A stretch of 7,255 nucleotides of DNA from an uncultured Eubacteriales bacterium (GCA_934526185.1 CAKTAA010000107.1:1-7255); one strand, 5' to 3'. Shown: positions 1-5,909, numbered from the stretch's first letter. Made by a program: numbers and translations. Notes: generated by a model not told the origin, from the letters alone.

Positions 1-687
1 GTATGATACTGCCTCATTGCCATCGATGATTGTTCCAACATCGGTCGCTATCATCGCGGTATTCATGGTGAGCATTCGTATTGTGTCTTCCGTAGCTTTC
101 GAATGCGAGGATATAAAGGTAAAAATTCTCTCCTGCATCCGTGTGAAATAAGAAAAGGTCTGAGGAACACCGATAACCAGCCCATTCATACGTACGGGAT
201 GCAATGTCATGGTTGCAGACGGAACGATATACGATACATCAGCGGAAACCGCCAGCGGCACGCCGATGGAATGACCACCGCCTAGCACAAGAGAAACGGT
301 CGGCTTTTTCATGCTGGCGATCATTTCTGCGAGTGCAAGCCCCGCTTCTACATCGCCGCCGACCGTGTTCAGAACAATCAGCAGGCCGTCAATTTTTTCA
401 TCCTCTTCAACGGCCACGAGCATAGGAATGAGATGTTCATATTTTGTACTTTTTTGTCCGCCGCCGAGAATATAGTGTCCCTCAATTTGACCGATAATCG
501 TCATGCAGTGAATCGTACAATCTCCGCTTTTTGTGACAACCGCGCCAAGGGGCGTTGGATCGATATCCGGCAGATGCATTCCTGACTGCTGTTCATCTCC
601 GCCCTCCGGCTGTGTATCCTCAGACCGAGGTGCGGACGCTGCAGCCAAAGGCTTCGCCATTTCTACCTGTTTTCCGGCTTGTTCCAT
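1..687 (-). CDS. tepA: ClpP-like serine protease TepA (translocation-enhancing protein family), 3' end outside window
   Basis: The reverse strand is open for exactly 229 codons from ATG at 687 to the left edge. The C-terminal end is cut off, probably by only a few dozen residues. Residues 1-45 are a low-complexity acidic/Ala-rich leader with no membrane segment, and the ClpP/crotonase fold follows from about residue 58. Family hallmarks are LNTVGGDVEAGLALAEMIAS (about 106-125), SLVLGGGHSIGVPLA with the likely nucleophile Ser140, and TLHPVR with the likely general base His163. VIGVPQTF follows, as in Bacillus TepA/YmfB. TepA proteins are cytosolic ClpP relatives linked in Bacillus to preprotein export and signal-peptide handling. 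The role here is inferred from the family. The start is the only in-frame ATG near the homologous N-terminus. The Shine-Dalgarno is weak (GAAAGG, 12 bases upstream). The gene is divergent from pduL. In Bacillus tepA sits near ftsK/spoIIIE and dapA, but its downstream neighbour here lies outside the window. Confidence 0.9.
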   Translation of the reverse strand, partial: MEQAGKQVEMAKPLAAASAPRSEDTQPEGGDEQQSGMHLPDIDPTPLGAVVTKSGDCTIHCMTIIGQIEGHYILGGGQKSTKYEHLIPMLVAVEEDEKIDGLLIVLNTVGGDVEAGLALAEMIASMKKPTVSLVLGGGHSIGVPLAVSADVSYIVPSATMTLHPVRMNGLVIGVPQTFSYFTRMQERIFTFISSHSKATEDTIRMLTMNTAMIATDVGTIIDGNEAVSY

Positions 688-905
688 GCCATTACCATGC
701 CTTTCTAAAGCTACTGCTCCATTTAATTTTTTGCAGGCTGTCAAAGGTTCAGAGAGTGTCTGAACGGATTGAGCGTTGTCCGCAAAGCTGAATTTCATCA
801 ATGGAAAAAGCATCCTTATAAGCAGGTAAAACCCGCTACTTGTGCGTGCAGGATGATATTTTCATTTTGTTATAATAGTTTTTGCAAAAATTCATTTTTT
901 TATCA
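688..905. other. Intergenic region between divergent tepA and pduL
   Basis: No credible gene is seen. Short open frames on both strands have no Shine-Dalgarno and no recognisable composition. A TTGACA-like -35 for tepA is present (TGTCAA at 739-744 on the plus strand), but no good -10 lies at normal spacing, so the tepA promoter is unresolved. An A/T-rich stretch from about 855 onward carries the plus-strand promoter candidates. Confidence 0.5.
868..876 (+). promoter_or_regulatory. Candidate extended -10 promoter upstream of pduL
   Basis: TGTTATAAT is a perfect TATAAT hexamer (871-876) preceded by the TGn extended -10 element (868-870). No good -35 lies 16-18 bases upstream, as expected for extended -10 promoters. 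It would place a start near 883, before the second candidate at 906-934. Confidence 0.4.
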
Positions 906-934
906 TTTACTTTTTCAGGAAAATGTTGTATACT
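906..934 (+). promoter_or_regulatory. Candidate sigma-A type promoter of the pduL operon
   Basis: TTTACT (906-911) and TATACT (929-934) are separated by exactly 17 bases, and both are good matches to the vegetative consensus. Transcription would start near 941, giving pduL a leader of about 185 bases. Inferred from sequence only. Confidence 0.5.
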
Positions 935-940
935 ATTTAA

Positions 941-1112
941 CTGTGAGTACTGTTGATGACCGATATTCGTTTTGTATCAACAAACGGCCGGAGTTATATA
1001 GGGCAGAAAAACGGAACGCCGCCCTTGTTTCGTTATGCCGTATGAAGGGACGGCCTGTCGGCCATATCTCGTAAAGAAAGGAAGCTTTTGCGCGGAAGAC
1101 CGCGGCAAAAGC
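941..1112 (+). promoter_or_regulatory. Long, potentially structured 5' leader of pduL
   Basis: Several nested complementary segments are visible: TTGAT/ATCAA (952-956/976-980), AGGGC/GCCCT (1000-1004/1021-1025, followed by a T-rich stretch) and the palindromic GGCC pair around 1053-1063. The strongest is the hairpin at 1084-1112. It pairs GCTTTTGC-GCGG with CCGC-GCAAAAGC around an AAGA loop, with one bulged G at 1104, and ends right at the Shine-Dalgarno. I do not recognise it as a known riboswitch class. It could be an attenuator or translational control element, or just a stable leader. Confidence 0.35.
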
Positions 1113-1124
1113 GGGAGGAAAGCC

Positions 1125-1721
1125 ATGTCGGAAAATAAAATTCTGGTGGAAACCTCTGCGCGGCATGTTCACTTGACGGAAGAACATATCGCTGTTTTGT
1201 TCGGCGCCGGACATACGCTGACGCATAAGAAGGATCTCAGTCAGCCCGGACAGTTCGCGTGTGAGGAACGGGTAACGGTTGTAGGACCGAAGAAGTCGAT
1301 TCCAAATGTGATAATCTTAGGACCGGCGCGCAAAGCCTCGCAGGTGGAAATTTCGTTTACGGATGCCAGAACACTGGGGATTGAAGCGCCTGTACGGGAA
1401 AGCGGAGATCTGAAGGGATCTGCGGGATGCAAGCTGGTAGGCCCCTGCGGAGAAGTGGACTTGAGCGAGGGCGTTATTATCGCCAAAAGGCATATTCACC
1501 TGACACCGGAGACAGCATCCGAAATGGGTGTAGAGGACAAGCAGATTGTAAAGGTACGCATAGAATCTGCCAGAACCACGGTATACGGAGACGTGGTGGT
1601 TCGTGTCAGTCCCAGCTTCGCACCGGCTATGCATATAGATACAGATGAAGCCAATGCAGCCTGCGCTTTCGGCAAATGTTACGGTGAAATCCGAAACTGC
1701 TGCAAGTCTGAATCCAAGTAA
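1125..1721 (+). CDS. pduL: PduL-type phosphate acyltransferase (phosphotransacylase)
   Basis: The 198-residue protein belongs to the PduL family, which is unrelated to Pta. It interconverts acyl-CoA plus phosphate with acyl-phosphate plus CoA (propanoyl- or acetyl-). Two PduL half-domains are visible: ARHVHLTEEH (12-21) with KDLSQPGQFACEE, and AKRHIHLTPE (120-129), ending in MHIDTDEANA (169-178). The paired histidines H14/H16 and H123/H125, plus H170, match the zinc-binding set of the family. ATG at 1125 is chosen because GGGAGGAAA lies 6 bases upstream. The frame stays open back to 1035, but that part has no family similarity and crosses the leader hairpin. Only about 12 residues precede the first histidine motif, so there is no room for the encapsulation peptide of microcompartment PduLs. 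It is probably a cytosolic enzyme of acetate or propionate formation. It is the first gene of a three-gene operon. Exact acyl specificity cannot be read from sequence. Confidence 0.93.
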   Translation: MSENKILVETSARHVHLTEEHIAVLFGAGHTLTHKKDLSQPGQFACEERVTVVGPKKSIPNVIILGPARKASQVEISFTDARTLGIEAPVRESGDLKGSAGCKLVGPCGEVDLSEGVIIAKRHIHLTPETASEMGVEDKQIVKVRIESARTTVYGDVVVRVSPSFAPAMHIDTDEANAACAFGKCYGEIRNCCKSESK

Positions 1722-1732
1722 AACTGAACCGC

Positions 1733-1748
1733 CCGTGCGAAAGCACGG
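1733..1748 (+). other. GNRA-tetraloop hairpin between pduL and the NifU-like gene
   Basis: CCGTGC-GAAA-GCACGG is a perfect 6-bp stem closed by a stable GAAA tetraloop, 12 bases after the pduL stop. No T-tract follows, so it is not a standard terminator. It may mark mRNA processing or stabilise a segment of the polycistronic message. Confidence 0.5.
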
Positions 1749-1783
1749 ACAAAACAAATGCAACAACGAAGGAGAGAGCGAGC

Positions 1784-2485
1784 ATGAGTGAATTGATGTA
1801 TTCTCATGAAGTGGAAAACATGTGCCCGGTGGCAAAAGGACCGCATCATGGTCCCGCGCCTATACCGGAAGAAGGCAAATGGGTTAAGGCCTACGAAATC
1901 AAGGATATATCCGGACTATCTCACGGCATTGGCTGGTGCGCGCCGCAGCAGGGAACCTGCAAGCTGACGTTGAACGTCAAAGACGGCATCATAGAGGAAG
2001 CGCTGGTGGAAACCTGCGGATGTTCCGGTATGACGCACTCCGCCGCAATGGCAGGGGAGATTCTTCAGGGCAAGACGATTCTTGAAGCCCTGAATACAGA
2101 TCTTGTCTGCGATGCCATTAACGTGGCGATGCGTGAAATATTCAAGCAGTTGGTTTACGGAAGAACACAGACAGCATTTTCGGAGGGCGGCCTGCCGGTC
2201 GGCGCATCCCTTGAGGATCTCGGAAAGGGCCTTCGTTCTCAAGTGGGCACTATTTTTGCAACGCGTGCAAAGGGTGTGCGCTATCTTGAAATGGCCGAGG
2301 GATACATTCTATCTCTGGGACTTGACAAGAATAACGAGATTATCGGCTACCGTTTCGTACACCTCGGCAAAATGATGGATATGATACGCGCAGGCAAGGA
2401 TCCAAAAGAAGCGTATGAATCCAACATCAAAACCTACGGCCGTTACGATGAAGCGGTCAAATACATTGATCCCAGAAGCGAATGA
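1784..2485 (+). CDS. NifU-like iron-sulfur cluster scaffold family protein
   Basis: The 233-residue protein has a NifU/IscU N-terminal-type domain at roughly residues 38-165. The strands around CKLTLNVKDGIIEEALVETC (59-78), then GCSGMTHSAAMAGEILQGKT (79-98) and the C109 region, align with the scaffold cysteine pattern of NifU/IscU. Six cysteines are present: 14, 52, 59, 78, 80 and 109. It differs from plain NifU by an N-terminal segment (MYSHEVENMCPVAKGPHHGP, 5-24) and a C-terminal domain of about 70 residues ending EAVKYIDPRSE. This is the architecture of the NifU-like proteins encoded beside GGGtGRT genes. The start has AAGGAGAG 7 bases upstream. It overlaps the neighbourhood of the next gene, whose Shine-Dalgarno begins at the stop codon, so the pair is probably translationally coupled. 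A scaffold role in loading Fe-S clusters is inferred from the fold. The real client is unknown. Confidence 0.85.
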   Translation: MSELMYSHEVENMCPVAKGPHHGPAPIPEEGKWVKAYEIKDISGLSHGIGWCAPQQGTCKLTLNVKDGIIEEALVETCGCSGMTHSAAMAGEILQGKTILEALNTDLVCDAINVAMREIFKQLVYGRTQTAFSEGGLPVGASLEDLGKGLRSQVGTIFATRAKGVRYLEMAEGYILSLGLDKNNEIIGYRFVHLGKMMDMIRAGKDPKEAYESNIKTYGRYDEAVKYIDPRSE

Positions 2486-2502
2486 GGAAGGAGGCGTTTG
2501 AA

Positions 2503-3501
2503 ATGGTGAAATTTGAAGGATATGATAGAAGAATTGAAAAAATAGAAGCGTGCCTTAACGAATATGGGATGAAAAGCCTGGAGGAAGCACGCGAGATATG
2601 TCTGAACGCCGGTATAAATGTTGAGGAAATTGTCAAGGGTGTACAGCCCATTGCATTTGACAACGCTGTGTGGGCTTATACAATCGGATGTGCGATCGCG
2701 CTGAAAAAGCAGAACAAAAACGCAGCGGATGCCGCAGAATCTATCGGTATAGGACTTCAAGGCTTTTGCATTCCCGGTTCTGTAGCGGAAAACCGTAAAG
2801 TGGGACTCGGACACGGAAATCTGGGGGCTATGCTGCTGCGTGAGGACACAAAATGCTTCTGTTTCCTGGCAGGTCATGAGTCCTTTGCCGCGGCCGAAGG
2901 AGCGATCGGAATTGCAAGAACGGCGAATAAAGTGCGTAAGGAACCTCTGCGTGTCATTTTGAACGGTCTGGGCAAAGATGCTGCATATATTATATCCCGT
3001 ATCAATGGATTTACCTATGTGGAAACTTCTTACGATTTTTATACTGATACACTTGAGGTTGTCAGAGAAATTGCATATTCCGACGGTGACAAAGCAAAGG
3101 TTCGCTGCTATGGTGCTAACGATGTTCTTGAGGGTGTCGCTATTATGAAAAAAGAGCAGGTGGACGTATCCATAACAGGAAATTCAACAAATCCGACACG
3201 TTTTCAGCACCTTGTGGCGGGAACTTATAAAAAATGGTCGTATGAAAACGATAAAAAGTATTTTTCCGTTGCTTCAGGCGGCGGTACGGGACGTACGCTG
3301 CATCCGGATAATATGGCCGCCGGCCCAGCTTCTTACGGTCTGACGGATTCAATGGGAAGAATGCACGGCGATGCACAGTTTGCCGGTTCATCTTCCGTTC
3401 CGGCGCATGTAGAAATGATGGGCCTCATCGGCATGGGCAATAATCCAATGGTCGGCGCTACTGTTGCCTGCGCGGTTGCGGTTGAGGAAGCGCTGAAATA
3501 A
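2503..3501 (+). CDS. GGGtGRT family protein (function unknown)
   Basis: The 332-residue protein carries the eponymous GGGTGRT motif at residues 259-265, followed by LHPDNMAAGPASYGLTDSMG and a Gly/Met-rich C-terminus (MMGLIGMGNNPMVGATVACA). Other conserved-looking elements are GLGHGNLGAM (101-110), LAGHESFAAAEGAIGIART (122-140) and GLGKDAAYI (155-163). There is no signal peptide or clear transmembrane segment, so it is probably cytosolic. Eight cysteines include a C118/C120 pair. ATG at 2503 is preferred: GGAGG ends 8 bases upstream. The earlier ATG at 2482 overlaps the previous stop and lies before that Shine-Dalgarno. Length fits the family. The gene is last in the operon and directly follows its NifU-like partner, which suggests the two proteins act together, perhaps with this one as recipient of a cluster. 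That is inference, and no activity is known to me. Confidence 0.88.
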   Translation: MVKFEGYDRRIEKIEACLNEYGMKSLEEAREICLNAGINVEEIVKGVQPIAFDNAVWAYTIGCAIALKKQNKNAADAAESIGIGLQGFCIPGSVAENRKVGLGHGNLGAMLLREDTKCFCFLAGHESFAAAEGAIGIARTANKVRKEPLRVILNGLGKDAAYIISRINGFTYVETSYDFYTDTLEVVREIAYSDGDKAKVRCYGANDVLEGVAIMKKEQVDVSITGNSTNPTRFQHLVAGTYKKWSYENDKKYFSVASGGGTGRTLHPDNMAAGPASYGLTDSMGRMHGDAQFAGSSSVPAHVEMMGLIGMGNNPMVGATVACAVAVEEALK

Positions 3502-3535
3502 AGCACAAAGCCGCATAAAATAAGGATTTTCACAC

Positions 3536-3576
3536 AAACAGGGCCTTTGGTACAACAAGCACCAAAGGCCCTGTTT
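3536..3576 (+). terminator. Terminator hairpin after the pduL operon, possibly bidirectional
   Basis: A perfect 16-bp stem (3536-3551 with 3561-3576, AAACAGGGCCTTTGGT and its complement) has a 9-base loop. It is followed by a short T-rich stretch (cttgtcatt) on the plus strand, so the uridine tract is weak but the stem is very stable. It lies 35 bases after the GGGtGRT stop and 8 bases beyond the last codon of the minus-strand integrase relic, so it may stop transcription from both sides. Confidence 0.75.
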
Positions 3577-3583
3577 CTTGTCA

Positions 3584-3880
3584 TTATATAGCCACTTTGA
3601 CAATCATTTGACAACCGCCGGACAGGATGTTGTCAATCCACATGCTTTTTGAATATAGCTGCCCCAGTAGCTTAACACCCTCCTCATTCATTTTTTAGGT
3701 CAGGTGCAGATAGTAATTTCATGGTTACATGTAAATCTTTATGCCCCAGACATTCCTGCAAATATTTCCGAGGGGCATCATTTTCCGCCAGCGTGGGTAT
3801 GATGCAGGAAATGAAAATCGAATTCCGGGTAATACAGAACGATTTGTGCCGTGTGCTGCATGCTTCGGGGATGAAACAAT
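3584..3880 (-). pseudogene. Remnant of a tyrosine recombinase/phage-type integrase (C-terminal part)
   Basis: Joining reverse-strand frames rebuilds an integrase C-terminus. SMQHTAQIVLYYPEFDF leads into HFLHHTHA, which is the HxLRHTHA box with the catalytic Arg changed to His. After a frameshift come TLAENDAPRKYLQECLGHKD and LHVTMKL (the LGH box). After a second shift comes LHLT, then an in-frame TAA, then KMNEEGVKLLGQLYSKS and on to a natural-looking stop at 3584-3586. The N-terminal half and the first catalytic Arg region are not recognisable, and upstream sequence merges with the 3' end of dapA. At least two indels, a stop and the loss of a catalytic Arg show that it is dead. Similar integrases belong to clostridial prophages and integrative elements, so this marks an old insertion. 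Confidence 0.8.
3596..3636. repeat. TTTGACAA direct repeats with an inverted copy
   Basis: TTTGACAA occurs at 3596-3603 and 3607-3614, 11 bases apart (one helical turn). TTGACAAC (3608-3615) has a perfect inverted partner GTTGTCAA at 3629-3636 across a 13-base spacer. It lies within the 3' tail of the integrase relic. It may be a protein-binding or attachment-site remnant, or chance within former coding sequence. Confidence 0.4.
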
Positions 3881-3913
3881 TTGCTTTGTATAAAGATTCA
3901 AAAAAACTTTTGA

Positions 3914-4873
3914 TCAATGATTTTTTCGCCACAAAAGTGTATTTGCAGGCCGTTTTATCGTCACAGTACCGGCAGTAACATCTGAATCTACAAGTCCATA
4001 ACGCTTTAAACAAACTAGCAATTGTTCCTTTTTGATGTCATCCATGCCACAAAGAGGGAGCCGGCATCCACCTACGGAGAATCCCATAAAATTTAACGCC
4101 TGCTTTACTGGAATCGGATTGACATCGCTAAATAAGTTTTCGATGAGTTCAAGATACTTTAGCTGAAGTGTATCGCTTTTTCCTGTATTTCCATTAAAGT
4201 AACTTTGACAAATATCGTGTGTTTCCTTCGGCGCAATATTTGCAAGAACAGAAATAACACCTTTGGCACCGAGCGCTAATGCAGATGTAATTTGATCGTC
4301 GTTGCCGGAATAAATGGCAAGATTATCTCCGCAGAGCGAAGCAATTTTTGCTATCTGCGAAAAATTGCCGCTGGCTTCTTTTGTCGCCGTAATATTCTCG
4401 ATTTCAGAAAGCCGCCGATAAGTTTCAGGCAAAATATTTACACCAGTCCGTGTGGGGACATTGTATAGAATAATCGGCACGTCAACAGCATCTGCACAAG
4501 CTTTAAAATGTTGATACAATCCTTCCTGAGATGCCTTGTTGTAATATGGTGTTACATGCAGCAGAGCATCTGCGCCGCGTTTCTCAGCTTCTTTCGAGAG
4601 ATAGACCGCATGCGCTGTATTATTGCTGCCCGTACCGGCAATTACCGGTATTTTCCCGTCAATATAAGAGACACAGCAGGAAATTACATTGAGATGTTCT
4701 TTATCCGTTAGCGTTGCAGATTCGCCGGTCGTACCTGCAATCACGACGGCGTCGGTATGATTTTCTAATTGAAACTGCAACAGTCGTTCCAGCTCTTCGT
4801 AAAAAACGGTTCCATCCTCTTTCATAGGTGTCACCAATGCGACTGCAGAACCAGTAAATATTTCTTTTTTCAT
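3914..4873 (-). CDS. dapA: 4-hydroxy-tetrahydrodipicolinate synthase (dihydrodipicolinate synthase)
   Basis: DapA condenses pyruvate with aspartate semialdehyde, the first committed step to diaminopimelate and lysine, in the cytosol. The 319-residue TIM barrel has GTTGESATL (47-55, with the Thr-Thr pair), TPYYNKAS (108-115), LYNVPTRTGVN (137 onward, with Tyr137 and the Arg that binds the substrate carboxylate) and ATKEASGN with Schiff-base Lys165. TRTG rather than an N-acetylneuraminate lyase pattern favours true DapA. ATG at 4873 is chosen because AGGAG lies 9-10 bases upstream. The ATG at 4882 sits inside that Shine-Dalgarno. The family normally ends near KRYGLV (residue 295), but here the frame runs on for about 24 residues (DSDVTAGTVTIKRPANTL...) toward the integrase relic. 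The tail is probably acquired through loss of the native stop. The gene is likely co-transcribed with the small membrane protein gene 47 bases upstream. Confidence 0.93.
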   Translation of the reverse strand: MKKEIFTGSAVALVTPMKEDGTVFYEELERLLQFQLENHTDAVVIAGTTGESATLTDKEHLNVISCCVSYIDGKIPVIAGTGSNNTAHAVYLSKEAEKRGADALLHVTPYYNKASQEGLYQHFKACADAVDVPIILYNVPTRTGVNILPETYRRLSEIENITATKEASGNFSQIAKIASLCGDNLAIYSGNDDQITSALALGAKGVISVLANIAPKETHDICQSYFNGNTGKSDTLQLKYLELIENLFSDVNPIPVKQALNFMGFSVGGCRLPLCGMDDIKKEQLLVCLKRYGLVDSDVTAGTVTIKRPANTLLWRKNH

Positions 4874-4920
4874 TTTTAGCATCTCCTTAATTAAGTATTT
4901 TCAGGCGCCAAATACTATAA

Positions 4921-5109
4921 CTATCCAAAAATCCACGCCAAAGGCATAGCAATTAAAGTTGTAGACACGGCAACTGCTATTAGAATGAATATTGGCATTC
5001 CAATAAACATTGCTAAAAAGGCAAGATACGGATGACGCAATGCAAAACGCCCAGCCTTTCTATCAAATTTATCTTCAAATTTATGAATTGATTTCAGTAT
5101 GGCTCTCAT
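4921..5109 (-). CDS. Small single-pass membrane protein, function unknown
   Basis: The 62-residue protein has a charged N-terminus (IHKFEDKFDRKAGRFALRHP, 8-27) followed by one long hydrophobic segment at about 29-60 (YLAFLAMFIGMPIFILIAVA onward). This predicts a positively charged cytoplasmic head and a membrane anchor. The start is supported by GGGAGGAG about 6 bases before ATG at 5109. It ends with TAG 47 bases before the dapA start on the same strand with no terminator between, so an operon is likely. I do not recognise a named family. It resembles the many small anchored proteins of Bacillota. It is not a toxin of any family I can identify. The Shine-Dalgarno and the clean head-plus-helix layout argue that it is real. 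Confidence 0.7.
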   Translation of the reverse strand: MRAILKSIHKFEDKFDRKAGRFALRHPYLAFLAMFIGMPIFILIAVAVSTTLIAMPLAWIFG

Positions 5110-5182
5110 AGTTCACTCCTCCCTTGCTTATAAGGATAGCACGTGAGAAATTAAAAAGGTAAAAGCAATATATATATTGTCA

Positions 5183-5234
5183 TTAAGAAAAAATAAAGCC
5201 AGTATTACCGAATAAGTAATGGTAATACCGGCTT
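5183..5234 (-). terminator. Rho-independent terminator on the minus strand
   Basis: Reading the minus strand, AAGCCGGTATTACC (5234-5221), an 11-base loop and GGTAATACTGGCTT (5209-5196) form a 14-bp stem with a single G-U pair, followed by TATTTTTTCTTAATG. It would end transcription coming from the pseudogene cluster on the right, before the small membrane protein gene. On the plus strand it has an A-C mismatch and a poorer tail. Confidence 0.75.
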
Positions 5235-5472
5235 CATTTCTGTTTGCTTTATAATATACTGCTTGGTTCCTTCTTCGATTTATCAAACGCACGGGGGAAG
5301 GTTTTTTCTGCGGTTATCGGGCGGTGCCAAGCCGTGAACGATGGAAATATCCTTGTCCAAATCGATCTCATCATAATATTGTGTGGAATAGCACGCGATA
5401 CAGAAACCGAGATGTGCGGCTACCATTGCCTGTTTCCGGTAATTCAGATTTCAAACACCGATATTGCCGCGT
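5235..5472. other. Non-coding or decayed stretch downstream of the response regulator relic
   Basis: About 240 bases with no intact gene. On the minus strand a frame with one stop (FGNIGV, stop, NLNYRKQ) directly continues the response-regulator reading and may be its eroded DNA-binding half. I could not match the following residues to a winged-helix domain. The plus-strand open frame starting at 5244 has no Shine-Dalgarno and no recognisable similarity. Confidence 0.4.
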
Positions 5473-5826
5473 TTAGGCTCGTTGTCCGGCCCGGCGCTCC
5501 TCACGACTGAGCTTGGCCTCCACTCGTGCGTCCCTCTCGTCAATGGAAAAGGGCTTTACAAAGTAATCGTCGGTGTCCTTGATTCAGGCCATCAAAAAGG
5601 ATGGGATAGGAAACAATGTCCCGAATACGGCTGCACCCCTCAATCCCGTCAATATCCGACATTTTGATGAATAACAGGATGAGGTCGGGATGCTTCCCGG
5701 CTTTTTCAATCGCTTGTAGGCCCATTCTTAGCCGTCATCACATAAATAGCCGTTAAATTCTAAATATCGGCTCAACATGGTGGCCATATCCTGCTCGTCA
5801 TCCACGATTAAGAGTTTCTTTTCCAT
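5473..5826 (-). pseudogene. Decayed OmpR/VanR-type response regulator (receiver domain)
   Basis: From ATG at 5826 (GAGG 8 bases upstream) the frame reads MEKKLLIVDDEQDMATMLS with the acidic pair D9-D10, then LEFNGYL. One inserted base near 5742 shifts the frame and creates a stop. The next frame continues NGLQAIEKAGKHPDLILLFI and KMSDIDGIEGCSRIRDIV, where family members have LLDI and MPD, so the phospho-acceptor Asp is now Phe. A further shift, an in-frame TGA at 5584-5586 (replacing the Arg of LTAR) and loss of roughly ten codons lead into DTDDYFVKPFSIDERDARVE and a stop at 5473. The effector domain is missing or unrecognisable. Such regulators with their histidine kinases are common in clostridial mobile elements and in resistance regulation. 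No kinase is present here. Confidence 0.85.
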
Positions 5827-5909
5827 GGTTCAAGCCTCTATGCATTGAGTATAGTAGCCAATTCTAAAATATTTCTAAATTGTTTGCCGCCTGCTTTACA
5901 GTTATATAG

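Noticed and set aside
769..1074. 101-residue plus-strand open frame
   Set aside because: No Shine-Dalgarno, no recognisable similarity, and it covers both promoter candidates and the pduL leader.
1035..1124. Upstream extension of pduL to the ATG at 1035
   Set aside because: Good Shine-Dalgarno and family homology both begin at 1125. The extension crosses the leader hairpin and has no PduL or encapsulation-peptide character.
2482..2502. Earlier ATG for the GGGtGRT gene at 2482
   Set aside because: It overlaps the previous stop and lies upstream of the clear GGAGG that is placed correctly for 2503.
3914..4013. Cys pattern CRYCDDKTAC in an alternative frame, resembling the AddB/Cas4 Fe-S nuclease C-terminus
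   Set aside because: The spacing matches but only about ten residues support it, with no nuclease motif nearby. The region is inside the dapA frame, so it is most likely coincidence.
5464..5667. Plus-strand open frame over the response regulator relic
   Set aside because: It is antisense to a recognisable receiver domain and has no ribosome binding site or family features.
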